36,745 nt of DNA from Clostridiaceae bacterium (lineage in GTDB: Bacteria; Bacillota; Clostridia; Acetivibrionales; Acetivibrionaceae). Positions 16,292-25,763 of the stretch are shown in pieces. The position numbers were made by a program, and so were the translations under genes. Position 1 is the stretch's first letter, and each line of letters opens with the position of its first letter. The notes beneath the pieces were generated by a model. That model searched no databases. It was not told the origin of the DNA and saw nothing but the letters and a program-made list of their open reading frames with translations. The stretch covers positions 1 through 36,745 of the forward strand of contig JAAYPF010000196.1 of NCBI GenBank assembly GCA_012519925.1, in the 5' to 3' direction.

Positions 16292-16332
16292 TTACACCCA
16301 TTGATCAGTCTTTCTTTTAGAATCACTTAACT
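16292..16332 (-). repeat. Copy 3 of a three-copy 40-bp repeat
   Basis: The minus strand reads TTAAGTGATTCTAAAAGAAA, then GACTGATCAATGGGTGTAA. It is the most diverged of the three copies but aligns without gaps. It abuts the tilS start and probably supplies its weak ribosome site. Confidence 0.65.
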
Positions 16333-16414
16333 TTGATAATCACATTCAAATAAAGTCTTCTTATAGCTGTATTGAATTAGCTTAAACCTATTATATTACA
16401 CTATATACATTAAA

Positions 16415-17758
16415 CTATTCCCTAAATTTCTCTAAATTAGCAAATTTCGTGTATTGCCCAAGCCATGCAAGCTCAACTGTACCCGTAGAGCCAGCTCTGT
16501 GCTTGGCAATAATGGCCTCAGCAACATTCTTTTTTTCTGTATCGGGATTGTAATAATCGTCCCTGTAGAGAAACATAACTATATCAGCGTCCTGCTCAAT
16601 TGCCCCCGATTCTCTAAGGTCACTAAGTATCGGTCTATGATCTTGCCTTTGTTCCGGAGCACGACTAAGCTGCGAAAGTGTAATTACGGGAACATTAATT
16701 TCCTTCGCAAGAATTTTTAAGGATCTTGAAATTTCTGATATTTCTTGTTGACGGTTATCTGATTTCCCTCCACCCTTACCTTGCATAAGCTGAAGATAGT
16801 CAATAACTACAAGACCTAGATTTTTTTCAATCTTTAACCGCCTACATTTTGCTCTAATCTCCATAATGGTTGTACCTGGCGTATCATCTATATATATTGG
16901 TGCCTCGGATAAAGGTCCTAAAGCTCTTGCCACCTTTTGCCAGTCACTGTCTTCTAATTTACCGGTTCTCATTCTCTGGCTGTCAACCATTGCTTCACAA
17001 GCAAGCATTCTATTTACCAACTGTTCTCTAGACATTTCGAGACTAAATATGGCTACTGGAACTTTAGAATGTATAGCAGCATGCTGAGCAATATTAAGGG
17101 CAAAAGCTGTCTTACCCATTGCAGGCCTTGCCGCGATAAGAATCAAGTCCGAATTATGAAGCCCGGCCGTTTTATAATCTAAATCAGCAAATCCAGTAGG
17201 GATACCTGTAATATGACCCTTGCTATTGTATAGTTCCTCAAGCCTGTTAAAAGCATCCACCAAAACATCTTTAATAGGAACAAAACCTTGAGTATTTCTA
17301 TCTTGCAACAGATCAAATATGCCTTTCTCTGCCCTATCCAATACATATGCAACTTCTTCCGAAGCTTCATACCCCATATTCACAATATTTGATGAGACCT
17401 TGATCAGATTTCTTAAAATAGCCTTTTCCTCAACTATTTTTGCATAGTGCTTGGCATTTGCTGTTGTAGGTACTACATTAGCAAGATTTGTAAGGTATTC
17501 TAGACCACCAACACTATCTAGTGTCCCTCTTAATTTAAGTCGTTCGGCTACAGTAATAAGATCTATAGGTTCTGCTTTTTCATAAAGATCTATGATTGCC
17601 TCAAATATTTCTTTATGGTCATCCCTGTAAAAGTCCTGACTTTTAACTATTTCTGTCACATTTGTCAGCACTTCTTTATCAAGAAGTATCGCTCCTAAGA
17701 CAGATTGCTCTGCCTCTACATTCTGAGGAGGTATTCTACCTAATGAACCTATATCCAT
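16415..17758 (-). CDS. dnaB: Replicative DNA helicase DnaB/DnaC type
   Basis: This is the hexameric 5'-3' helicase that unwinds the chromosome at the fork (called DnaC in Bacillus subtilis). The 447-residue protein has the N-terminal DnaG-interacting helical domain starting IPPQNVEAEQSVLGAILLD, Walker A (AARPAMGKTAFALNI, near 205), Walker B (LVVIDYLQLM), and the SQLSRAPEQR...LSDLRESGAIEQDADIVMFL arginine-finger region. No intein is present. It is 9 bases after rplI and 128 bases before the tilS start, in the conserved rplI-dnaB order. Confidence 0.98.
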   Translation of the reverse strand: MDIGSLGRIPPQNVEAEQSVLGAILLDKEVLTNVTEIVKSQDFYRDDHKEIFEAIIDLYEKAEPIDLITVAERLKLRGTLDSVGGLEYLTNLANVVPTTANAKHYAKIVEEKAILRNLIKVSSNIVNMGYEASEEVAYVLDRAEKGIFDLLQDRNTQGFVPIKDVLVDAFNRLEELYNSKGHITGIPTGFADLDYKTAGLHNSDLILIAARPAMGKTAFALNIAQHAAIHSKVPVAIFSLEMSREQLVNRMLACEAMVDSQRMRTGKLEDSDWQKVARALGPLSEAPIYIDDTPGTTIMEIRAKCRRLKIEKNLGLVVIDYLQLMQGKGGGKSDNRQQEISEISRSLKILAKEINVPVITLSQLSRAPEQRQDHRPILSDLRESGAIEQDADIVMFLYRDDYYNPDTEKKNVAEAIIAKHRAGSTGTVELAWLGQYTKFANLEKFRE

Positions 17759-17767
17759 GTTTACCTA

Positions 17768-18214
17768 TTACTCCTGTTCAACTTTTATTGATAGCTTTCC
17801 CGTTACTCCTGGATAAAGCTTAACTTCTGCTTCATATGAACCTAATGCCTTTAAAGCATCGGGCATACTTATTTTCTTTTTATCTATGTCAAGTTTATGA
17901 TCCTGCAATAATTTATCTGCAACATCCTTGCTTGTTATTGAACCGAAAAGTTTTCCGCTTTCTCCTGCCTTAGTTTTAAACACAACGGTTATAGCTTTTA
18001 TTTTTTCGGCTAAATCCTTTGCCTGTTGCAATTCCTTTTCCTTTTTATTCTTTTCGGCTTCTTTCTTAGTATTCATAACATTTATGTTTGAAGAACTTGC
18101 TTCAACTGCTAAACCCCTAGGAATCAAAAAGTTCCTCGCATAACCGTCACTAACATCCACCATACTTTCCTTTTTTCCTAATCCCTTTACATCAGCTTTT
18201 AAAATAAGTTTCAT
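17768..18214 (-). CDS. rplI: 50S ribosomal protein L9
   Basis: L9 is a 148-residue two-domain protein of the large ribosomal subunit. The N-terminal RNA-binding motif KGLGKKESMVDVSDGYARNFLIPRGLA is unmistakable, followed by the long connecting helix rich in K, E and Q, and the C-terminal domain with GKLFGSITSKDVADKL. AAGGAGAG lies 6 bases before ATG. It is placed 33 bases after gdpP and 9 before dnaB. Confidence 0.99.
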   Translation of the reverse strand: MKLILKADVKGLGKKESMVDVSDGYARNFLIPRGLAVEASSSNINVMNTKKEAEKNKKEKELQQAKDLAEKIKAITVVFKTKAGESGKLFGSITSKDVADKLLQDHKLDIDKKKISMPDALKALGSYEAEVKLYPGVTGKLSIKVEQE

Positions 18215-18247
18215 TTGTATCTCTCCTTCTATAATAGATTTCGTAAA

Positions 18248-20257
18248 TTAGGGTTCTTCTTTTTTATAGTCTTCCATATATTCCATTATGGCATCTTTTA
18301 GCTGCTTTTTGGCTTCCTCCACAGATACACCTTGTAACTGAGCTCCAGCAACCGTCATATGACCTCCACCTCCAAGCTTTTCTAGTATCATCTGTACATT
18401 TACATCGCCAGATGACCTACCGCTAATAGAGATGCCTCCACTAACAACGCTCATTACAAAAGCTGCTTTTACACCCGAAAGATTCACCAGCTGATCTGCA
18501 GCTTGAGCAGAAATTAATGTACAATTCTTAACGATTGGAGAACATAGCGAAACTGCTATATTTTCCATAAAAATTTCTGCGTCTTTAACAGTGTTAGACA
18601 CATTAATATAAGTATCTATATCATTTTGGAATAACTGCTTTACCGTCACAGTATCAACACCCTGCCTTCTTAAAAAGGCAGCAGCTTCAAAAGTTCTGAC
18701 ACCGGTTTTGAAGGTAAAGTTTTTTGTATCCACTACAATTCCCGCATATAAAGCTTCTGCTTCTATAGGCTTTAATTTTATTTTTTCTTCAATATATTGT
18801 AGAATTTCTGTTACAAGCTCACAGGTAGAGGAAGCATAGGTCTCGTGATATGTAAGAACTGCCTCTTGCAAATAATCTGCTCCTCTTCGGTGATGATCGA
18901 TTACTACAATTTGATCAGTATATCTTATCAAATCGGGTGCTTCAGTATATTTAGGTCTGTGAGTATCTACAATTATCAGCAAAGTATTCTTGTTTGCCTT
19001 ATCTAAAGCATCGGTAGTAGCTATAAAAATATTTTCATACTCATTACTTTTCTCAATCTTTGAAACAAACTTATCTATTGTAGGGTTTGAGCTATTTAGT
19101 ACTATATATACTTCCTTTTTACGATTCTTTGCCATCCTGTAGATTCCTATTGCAGCACCAAGACAGTCAATATCACAATTCTTGTGCCCCATTATCATAA
19201 CATTTGATGCTTGGTCAATCAACTCTCTTAAAGCATATGCAATAACCCTTGCCTTAACCCTTGTCCTCTTTTCAAGTTCTCTAGAATTGCCTCCGTAGAA
19301 AGTAAAATCCTTGCTATCCTTTATAACAACTTGATCCCCTCCTCTACCTAACGCGATATCGATAGAGGCACTGGCATATTTGAAGTTGTCCCAAAGAGAG
19401 CTACCATTTAAGCCAAATCCAATGCTAAGAGTCACGGGAATTTTATTCCCATGATTAATTTCCTTCACACTATCTAAAAGACCAAATTTTTTATCTTCAA
19501 ATTCTCTCATATGTTTGTATTCAAAAATAATAAGGTATCGGTCTCTTTCATACTTTTTAATGATACCACTGGTATTTTTCATCCATTGGTTTATCTTTGT
19601 ATCAATTTCAGCTAAAATTAGAGGTCGCTTAGCATCTTCGGTACTTTGCATCAAATCATCATAATTGTCGATAACAATAATCCCTATAGTAACTTTTTCT
19701 TCATTGTACCTCTTTTTCATATTTATAAGCTCAGTATTGTCGATAAAATATAAAAGAAGTATAAAGCCGTCCTCATCAATTTTCTTATCTACTTTTACAT
19801 AATTTCCCAACACAGTGAAATGCCTATTTTCAATGTCAATTTCCTTCGAAAAATTGTTTTGACTATTTTCAATATTCTCAAGAGCTCGCTCTTTCACAAA
19901 AGAGTGTATAGTTTTCTCTAAAACCTCTGCACCCCCAAATATCTCCTTCGAAGATGAATTATACCATATAATAGTCCCATCAATCTCAACCAACACTAAA
20001 GGCATTGGGAAATTTAGCAATGTATCTTTAGTTGCTCTATCTATATTAAAAGTAAGGTTTTCTATGTATCGAGTAATTTCCTTATTTCTTATATAATTAG
20101 ATCTGTAATTATAATACACCAGAAAAATTAATATTACAAAGCCGGGTATGCCAATTCGATAATCTAAAAAGGCTATAACAACTAGAAGTATAAATATCGC
20201 CCATAGGTAAAAACCCGCCTTTGGAATAAAAATTCCTGAAGGCTTTTTATTATCCAT
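18248..20257 (-). CDS. gdpP: Cyclic-di-AMP phosphodiesterase GdpP (YybT family)
   Basis: GdpP breaks down the essential second messenger c-di-AMP to pApA, affecting potassium and wall homeostasis. The 669-residue layout matches the family: two membrane segments (about 13-52), a PAS domain (about 80-165), a degenerate GGDEF domain (about 175-300) lacking a GGDEF signature, and a C-terminal DHH/DHHA1 phosphodiesterase. Catalytic motifs seen are GHKNCDIDCLGAA (H-x3-D-x-D), VDTHRP, VIDHHRRG and GGGGHMTVAGAQ. It precedes rplI and dnaB as in many Firmicutes. AGGGAGAA lies 6-7 bases before ATG. Confidence 0.97.
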   Translation of the reverse strand: MDNKKPSGIFIPKAGFYLWAIFILLVVIAFLDYRIGIPGFVILIFLVYYNYRSNYIRNKEITRYIENLTFNIDRATKDTLLNFPMPLVLVEIDGTIIWYNSSSKEIFGGAEVLEKTIHSFVKERALENIENSQNNFSKEIDIENRHFTVLGNYVKVDKKIDEDGFILLLYFIDNTELINMKKRYNEEKVTIGIIVIDNYDDLMQSTEDAKRPLILAEIDTKINQWMKNTSGIIKKYERDRYLIIFEYKHMREFEDKKFGLLDSVKEINHGNKIPVTLSIGFGLNGSSLWDNFKYASASIDIALGRGGDQVVIKDSKDFTFYGGNSRELEKRTRVKARVIAYALRELIDQASNVMIMGHKNCDIDCLGAAIGIYRMAKNRKKEVYIVLNSSNPTIDKFVSKIEKSNEYENIFIATTDALDKANKNTLLIIVDTHRPKYTEAPDLIRYTDQIVVIDHHRRGADYLQEAVLTYHETYASSTCELVTEILQYIEEKIKLKPIEAEALYAGIVVDTKNFTFKTGVRTFEAAAFLRRQGVDTVTVKQLFQNDIDTYINVSNTVKDAEIFMENIAVSLCSPIVKNCTLISAQAADQLVNLSGVKAAFVMSVVSGGISISGRSSGDVNVQMILEKLGGGGHMTVAGAQLQGVSVEEAKKQLKDAIMEYMEDYKKEEP

Positions 20258-20283
20258 AATGCTTTCTCCCTGTATAGGTTGGT

Positions 20284-20625
20284 CTATTTATTGTTCTTTA
20301 TCCTTGAGCTGTTTAAATGCCTTGAGAGTTCGGATAAGTCACCATAATGCTTTTCCACATCATGGTTTTCAATCAAACCAAGTTTAACCTTATTCTCAAT
20401 TTTTAGTTCGATTGAATTATAGCTTATACCTAAACGTCTTCCTAACAAATAACATATCAAAATTATATTTGCCAAAGTATCCGAAACTGATTCATGCACC
20501 TCTTCCTTAGCTCCATTTACCAAAACTCTAAAAAGGTTTGCAACATCTGTCAGAATCTCACCTTTAAGCCATTCAATTATCTTTATATTCCTAGTTATGT
20601 CGATCTCTTTATCGAATAAAGCCAT
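20284..20625 (-). CDS. MazG-like family protein
   Basis: This 113-residue all-helical protein resembles the MazG-like family (relatives of nucleotide pyrophosphatases): ITRNIKIIEWLKGEILTDVANLFRVL, then EEVHESVSDTLANIILICYLLGRRLGI, where the acidic E/D residues are placed as in the E-x2-E..E-x2-D metal site, though the motif is weaker than in true MazG. GGAGTGG precedes ATG by 4-5 bases. It starts 26 bases before gdpP and may be co-transcribed with it. Function in clostridia is not established. Confidence 0.8.
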   Translation of the reverse strand: MALFDKEIDITRNIKIIEWLKGEILTDVANLFRVLVNGAKEEVHESVSDTLANIILICYLLGRRLGISYNSIELKIENKVKLGLIENHDVEKHYGDLSELSRHLNSSRIKNNK

Positions 20626-20672
20626 AAAACCACTCCATTAGTATTATTAATAATAAATAACATGTGCCATAT

Positions 20673-20681
20673 ATTATAACA
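20673..20681 (-). promoter_or_regulatory. Extended -10 promoter before the MazG-like gene
   Basis: The minus strand has TGTTATAAT, a perfect TATAAT with the TGn extension, about 48 bases before the MazG-like start. No good -35 is seen. It could start the MazG-like/gdpP/rplI/dnaB transcript. Confidence 0.4.
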
Positions 20682-20718
20682 CTAATGTTTTTGAAATGTG
20701 AAATTTCCCAAAAAAACA

Positions 20719-21558
20719 TTATACTACCCTCACAACAAACTCGGGATAAGAACCTAAAAACTTATAAAAAGATGATTTTCTTTGTACCATAGTCAGAGCA
20801 TCTCTTACATCCTCATCCTCAACATGTCCTTCTAAATCTACAAAAAATATGTATTTTCCAAGCCTATCCTTAGCAGGTCTTGATTCGATTCTAGTCATAT
20901 TTATATCCCAAAGACTAAATATATCCAATATTCTATAGAGACTTCCAGGCTTATCTTCTGTTGAAAATACTATCGAAGTCTTATTCATCACAGCTTTATT
21001 GGCAGCTGTCTTTGACACCACTATAAAACGCGTAAAGTTATTCCTACAATCTTGAATACCTTCCGCAATAATATCTAATCCATATACCTCTGCAGCAGTA
21101 ACAGAACCTATTGCTGCCATATTGAATTTACACTCGGAAATCTCTCTTGCAGCTTCTGCAGTGCTATATGTAAATCTTATCTCTGCATCATTAAAATTTC
21201 TTTCGAGATAATTTCTACATTGTCCTATAGGCTGAGGATGAGAAAGAATATGCTTAATACTTTGAATATTTGTCCCTTTTCTTACTAAAAGGTTTTGTTT
21301 AACCTCAATGGCTATTTCTCCTTTTATCTTAAGATCAACATCAGTTGCAAGTGTGTCAAGTGTCGCACTCACAGCTCCTTCTAATGAATTTTCAATAGGA
21401 ACAATTCCCTCATCAATCTCATCCTTATTTACTGCGTATATAATTTCTGCAAATGTGTTATATGCACATTCAACAAAATCTTTTTCACCTTTTTTGTACT
21501 CTAGCAGTGCTTCCTGTGAAAAAGTTCCTTTAGGTCCTAAAAATCCGATTTTTAACAT
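20719..21558 (-). CDS. pheA: Prephenate dehydratase
   Basis: PheA converts prephenate to phenylpyruvate in phenylalanine synthesis. This is the stand-alone type (279 residues) without chorismate mutase. The PDT domain starts LKIGFLGPKGTFSQEA and contains PIENSLEGAV and the catalytic NNFTRFIVV (T-R-F) motif; the C-terminal ACT domain carries KPGSLYRIL and ESRP, the phenylalanine-binding signatures, so feedback inhibition by Phe is expected. I use the second ATG, 6 bases after AAAGGGG, because the first ATG directly abuts that site. Confidence 0.97.
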   Translation of the reverse strand: MLKIGFLGPKGTFSQEALLEYKKGEKDFVECAYNTFAEIIYAVNKDEIDEGIVPIENSLEGAVSATLDTLATDVDLKIKGEIAIEVKQNLLVRKGTNIQSIKHILSHPQPIGQCRNYLERNFNDAEIRFTYSTAEAAREISECKFNMAAIGSVTAAEVYGLDIIAEGIQDCRNNFTRFIVVSKTAANKAVMNKTSIVFSTEDKPGSLYRILDIFSLWDINMTRIESRPAKDRLGKYIFFVDLEGHVEDEDVRDALTMVQRKSSFYKFLGSYPEFVVRVV

Positions 21559-21742
21559 ATACATCCCCTTTGTTTAAGTATCAAAACATTATATATATAA
21601 TACCATTACTTTTGAAATTTTAAAACAGGATTTAAAATGTGAGAGTGTGCAAAAATATGCACTAATAGTGAATCTATATGAATGTAATATATCACTGCAA
21701 TGACAAATAATAATGCTCAAAGGTCTTAAATACTATTAAATT

Positions 21743-21771
21743 TTGAATTATAAATACTTTTATTCTATATT
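21743..21771 (+). promoter_or_regulatory. Putative promoter of the AI-2E family gene
   Basis: TTGAAT (21743-21748) and TATATT (21766-21771) are separated by 17 bases, about 60 bases before the start codon. Confidence 0.4.
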
Positions 21772-21829
21772 GTACTGGTATATACTAAACTTATGTTAAT
21801 TATCATTTCTCATTGGAGGTAATTAGAGT

Positions 21830-22921
21830 ATGTGGTTCAACCATAAATTTTTCAAGTACGGAACTGGTATACTTCTCACTTTGCTCATAATATTTATGTT
21901 TGGAAAAATCGACTTCTTCCTTTCACCCTTCAAAAAACTAATAGCAGCTATATTTGCACCAATTCTTGCATCAATTATACTCTATTACATTTTAAGACCT
22001 GTTGTTAGATTTTTTCAAAAAATTAAGATACCAAAAACTATTTCCATTGTTCTTTCCTTTGTACTTTCAATAATCCTCATAGTTCTAATTGGTGCAAACA
22101 TAGGTGTCATAGTAGTTGAACAATTTAATTCTCTTATGAATCTTTTGTATAAAAACTTCGATATTTCCCTATTCTCAAATAGTACTTTTTTTGATAATAA
22201 CATTGTGGAATCCTTGCCTCTAGAAGAATTAAAAGAAAGGGGTCTTCAGCTTTTAGACTCGTTGATGAATAATTCCAAAAGATTCTTTATGAGTGTTGTC
22301 TCCACCGTTACAAATATTAGCACAATAGTTCTAATGATTCCCTTTATACTTTTTTACTTCCTTAAAGATGATGAAGAATTCAGCAAAAAATTGATAGCTC
22401 TACTACCTAAAAAATATGCCACTGATGCACAAAAAGTATTAAGTGATATAGACAAAGCACTTTCTTCCTACCTCGTAGGACAAATGACTGTGGCTTTAGC
22501 TGACGGTATTTTAATGTATTTAGGTTATTTGATAATTGGAATAAAATACCCTTTGATATTGTCAGTTTTCGTAACAGTTACTGCAATAATACCCTTCTTT
22601 GGCCCATACATTGGTATTATCCCTGCTATTTTTGTTGCACTTACTATGAACCCATGGATGGCTTTAAAAGTTTTTCTCTTACAAACAATAGTACAACAGA
22701 TAGATGGAAACTTTATAGCCCCGCAGATTATGAAACAAAAACTTAACGTGCATCCTGTTACTGTTATTTTACTCCTTATGATAGGATCCGCTTTATATGG
22801 TTTTGTAGGCCTATTGATAATAGTACCAGTTTATGCTGCTTTGACGGTTACAATAAAGAATGCCTACAGAATATATAGGGCAGAGAAATTAAGTCGTAGT
22901 AGATTAAAACCTAATAAGTAA
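21830..22921 (+). CDS. AI-2E family transporter (PF01594-type membrane protein)
   Basis: This is a 363-residue polytopic membrane protein with about seven or eight hydrophobic segments: two pairs at the N-terminus, a soluble stretch with amphipathic helices (about 95-145), and the conserved C-terminal core containing YLVGQMTVALADGILMYLGY, the P-x-FGPYIG motif (IIPFFGPYIGIIPAI) and QIDGNFIAPQIMKQ...HPV. These are diagnostic of the AI-2E family. Members range from quorum-signal exporters to Na+/H+ antiporters, so the substrate cannot be assigned. It is transcribed alone, between pheA (divergent) and adhE (convergent). The start follows GGAGGT at about 10 bases. Confidence 0.93.
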   Translation: MWFNHKFFKYGTGILLTLLIIFMFGKIDFFLSPFKKLIAAIFAPILASIILYYILRPVVRFFQKIKIPKTISIVLSFVLSIILIVLIGANIGVIVVEQFNSLMNLLYKNFDISLFSNSTFFDNNIVESLPLEELKERGLQLLDSLMNNSKRFFMSVVSTVTNISTIVLMIPFILFYFLKDDEEFSKKLIALLPKKYATDAQKVLSDIDKALSSYLVGQMTVALADGILMYLGYLIIGIKYPLILSVFVTVTAIIPFFGPYIGIIPAIFVALTMNPWMALKVFLLQTIVQQIDGNFIAPQIMKQKLNVHPVTVILLLMIGSALYGFVGLLIIVPVYAALTVTIKNAYRIYRAEKLSRSRLKPNK

Positions 22922-22956
22922 ATTAAGATTGAAACATGTAGTGATACACGAAATTA

Positions 22957-23024
22957 GTGGGGTTGTTTAGAAGGGCTTTTTAGTATATTAGGTAGTCCCC
23001 ACCTCACAAGTGCACATTTGTGAG
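22957..23024. other. Two hairpins between convergent genes
   Basis: GTGGGG (22957-22962) pairs with CCCCAC (22997-23002) across a 34-base loop, and directly next to it CTCACAA (23003-23009) pairs with TTGTGAG (23018-23024). Neither is followed by a clear T tract on the + strand. They may help end the AI-2E transcript or form a folded 3' end. Confidence 0.5.
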
Positions 23025-23038
23025 CTGTACTTTCTTAG

Positions 23039-23077
23039 GCAAAAAAACCGGAGCTAAAGTATTTAACTTTGCTCCAG
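23039..23077 (-). terminator. Rho-independent terminator after adhE
   Basis: On the minus strand GGAGCAAAGT pairs with ACTTTAGCTCC (one bulged A) around TAAAT, followed by GG and seven T residues. It begins about 28 bases past the adhE stop codon. Confidence 0.85.
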
Positions 23078-23104
23078 CTATATAAACTACCACTATAAGG
23101 AACA

Positions 23105-25705
23105 TTATTCGCCAAACGCTTTAATGTATATCTCCTCAAGCTCCTTAACCAATGGTAATCTAGGGTTGGCATTGGTGCATTGGTCTTCAAAAGCTTTATC
23201 TGCAAGCATTGGAACCTTTGCTAGGAATTCCTTCTTATTAACCTTGCACTCAGCTATTGTCATTGGTATATTGACTTCCTTCATCAAATTTCTAACTGCT
23301 TTTACGAGGCTTTTCACACCCTCTTCCACAGTAGAAGCTGGAAGCTCTAAAGCTTTTGCTATCTCTGCGTATCTCTTATCTGCAATAAAGGTTTCATATT
23401 TCGGGAAGGATACAAATTTGCTCGGTTTTGAAGCATTATATTCTATTACATGCGGTAAAAGTATTGCATTCGCTCTACCATGAGGAATATTGAATTCGCC
23501 CCCTAACTTATGTGCAAGACTATGGTTTATACCTAAAAATGCGTTTGTAAACGCCATACCGGCTATACATGAAGCATTGTGCATTTTTTCCCTTGCTAAT
23601 TTATCATTTCCGTTTTTATATGCTTTTGGCAAATATTCAAAAACCAGCTGTATAGCTTTAATCGCAAGTCCATCTGTAAAGTCTGAAGCAAGCACTGATA
23701 CATAAGCTTCTATCGCATGGGTCAAAACATCCAAACCAGTGTCTGCAGTAACTGCTGGAGGAACTGTCATAACAAATTCGGGGTCAATTATGGCAACATC
23801 TGGTGTAAGCTCATAATCAGCAAGAGGATACTTAGTATTATTTGTCTTGTCGGTAATTACTGCAAAGGATGTAACTTCCGAACCTGTCCCCGAAGTAGTG
23901 GGGATTGCAACAAACTTGGACTTTTTACCGAGTTTAGGGAATTTGAATACCCTCTTTCTTATATCCATGAATTTAAGTCTTAAAGCATCGAAGTCAGTTT
24001 CGGGATTTTCAAAATAGAGCCACATTCCCTTTGCCGCATCAATTGCCGACCCTCCGCCTAGTGCTATAATAACGTCAGGCTGGAATTTTTTCATCATATC
24101 ACAGCCTCTCATTACTGTATCAACAGATGGATCAGGCTCAACTTCCGAGAATATCTCACAGTGTACATAGTCATGTCTCTTTCTTAAATAGTACAAAATT
24201 CTATCCACATAACCTAATTTAATCATGTAAGGGTCTGTGACAATAAATGCTCTTGATATATTAGGCATCTTCTCAAGGTATTGAGTTGAATCAAATTGGA
24301 AATATATCTTTTCAGGAATTTTGAACCACTGCATATTAACTCTTCTCCTCGCCACTCTCTTTTTGTTTATTAAATTGACAGCAGAAACGTTTGCTGTAGT
24401 GGAGTTTTTCCCGAAAGATCCACAACCTAATGTCAAAGAAGGCATATTTGTGTTATAAATGTCCCCAATAGCACCATGAGTCGAAGGAGAATTAATAATT
24501 AATCTTCCTGCCTTAATTCTTGTTGCAAATTCTTCTATTACCTTCTCATCTTCAGAATGAATTACAGCAGAGTGTCCAAGACCGCCAAACTCGACCATCT
24601 CTTCGGCAAGCTTTATTCCTTGTTCCCAACCATCCACAATATAATATGCTAGAATAGGGCTGAGCTTCTCCCTCGAGAGAGGATATTTAGGACCTACTCC
24701 GTTGAGCTTCGCAATCAAAATCTTAGTATCTTCTGCTACCTCAAAACCTGCCATTTTTGCAATCTTGTAAGGAGCTTGCCCTACAACATCTGGATTCATA
24801 GCACATTTTATTTCATCAATTGCTGTCTTTTCAAGCTTTTTGGTTTCTTCTTCATTTAAGAAATAACATTTATTTTCTTTCATAAATTTTTCAAACTCTT
24901 TACTAATAACCTTGTCGACGATAACTGCCTGCTCCGATGCACATATCATTCCGTTGTCAAAGGTCTTTGACATTATAAGATCGGTTGCTGCTCTTTTTAC
25001 ATCAACAGTCTTCTCAATATAACATGGAACATTACCAGGACCAACACCAAGGGCAGGTTTACCAGTGCTGTAAGCTGCCTGAACCATTCCTGCACCGCCT
25101 GTAGCAAGAACCATTGCTACTTTATGATGATTCATAAGTAGTTGAGTTGCTTCGATGGAGGGATGTTCAATCCATTGAATACAATTTTCCGGAGCACCAG
25201 CACTAATAGCAGCATCCCTTACAATTCTTGCAGCTTCAGCACTGCACTTCTGAGCTGAAGGGTGAAATGCAAATATAATAGGATTTCTTGTCTTAATAGC
25301 AATTAAAGCTTTAAACATGGTAGTTGATGTAGGATTTGTAACAGGAGTAACAGCGGCAACAATTCCTACAGGCTCTGCTACTTCAACATAATCTTCAAAA
25401 TCATTTTCGCTAATTACCCCAACAGTTTTATCATATTTTATGCTGTGATACACATATTCAGTTGCAAACATATTCTTAATCGTCTTGTCTTCATATATAC
25501 CTCTGTCAGTCTCATCAATAGCCAGCCTCGCAAGCCTCATATGCTCATCTAACCCTGCCATAGCCATTTCCTTAACTATGTTGTCTATCTTAGCCTGGTC
25601 AAACCCCATAAAATTATCTAGTGCACCTTGTGCTTTATCCACTAGCTTTTCAATTTCTTTTTTAACATCAACTGCCTTGTCTTTTTCCTTAACAGCTTCT
25701 TTCAT
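23105..25705 (-). CDS. adhE: Bifunctional acetaldehyde-CoA/alcohol dehydrogenase
   Basis: AdhE reduces acetyl-CoA to acetaldehyde and then ethanol, reoxidising NADH; the enzyme assembles into spirosomes. The 866-residue fusion has an N-terminal aldehyde dehydrogenase half (about 1-440) with the catalytic cysteine in FDNGMICASEQAV, and a C-terminal iron alcohol dehydrogenase half (about 455-866) with GGGSAIDAAKGMW, the PTTSGTGSEVT motif and the metal-binding histidines of GINHSLAHKLGGEFNIPHGRANAI (split here: GINHSLAHKLGG, IPHGRANAILLPHVI). I chose the second ATG, 8 bases after AGGAGG. Control by Rex is expected from the operator at 25834-25851. Confidence 0.98.
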   Translation of the reverse strand: MKEAVKEKDKAVDVKKEIEKLVDKAQGALDNFMGFDQAKIDNIVKEMAMAGLDEHMRLARLAIDETDRGIYEDKTIKNMFATEYVYHSIKYDKTVGVISENDFEDYVEVAEPVGIVAAVTPVTNPTSTTMFKALIAIKTRNPIIFAFHPSAQKCSAEAARIVRDAAISAGAPENCIQWIEHPSIEATQLLMNHHKVAMVLATGGAGMVQAAYSTGKPALGVGPGNVPCYIEKTVDVKRAATDLIMSKTFDNGMICASEQAVIVDKVISKEFEKFMKENKCYFLNEEETKKLEKTAIDEIKCAMNPDVVGQAPYKIAKMAGFEVAEDTKILIAKLNGVGPKYPLSREKLSPILAYYIVDGWEQGIKLAEEMVEFGGLGHSAVIHSEDEKVIEEFATRIKAGRLIINSPSTHGAIGDIYNTNMPSLTLGCGSFGKNSTTANVSAVNLINKKRVARRRVNMQWFKIPEKIYFQFDSTQYLEKMPNISRAFIVTDPYMIKLGYVDRILYYLRKRHDYVHCEIFSEVEPDPSVDTVMRGCDMMKKFQPDVIIALGGGSAIDAAKGMWLYFENPETDFDALRLKFMDIRKRVFKFPKLGKKSKFVAIPTTSGTGSEVTSFAVITDKTNNTKYPLADYELTPDVAIIDPEFVMTVPPAVTADTGLDVLTHAIEAYVSVLASDFTDGLAIKAIQLVFEYLPKAYKNGNDKLAREKMHNASCIAGMAFTNAFLGINHSLAHKLGGEFNIPHGRANAILLPHVIEYNASKPSKFVSFPKYETFIADKRYAEIAKALELPASTVEEGVKSLVKAVRNLMKEVNIPMTIAECKVNKKEFLAKVPMLADKAFEDQCTNANPRLPLVKELEEIYIKAFGE

Positions 25706-25763
25706 AATCATAACCTCCTAAATACACTTCTTTTTTATATTTGCTATTTAACCTCTTATAAGT

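Noticed and set aside
21647-21662. GTGCA-AAAATA-TGCAC palindrome upstream of pheA
   Set aside because: Arms are only 5 bases and no known regulator was matched; it is too short to call an operator.
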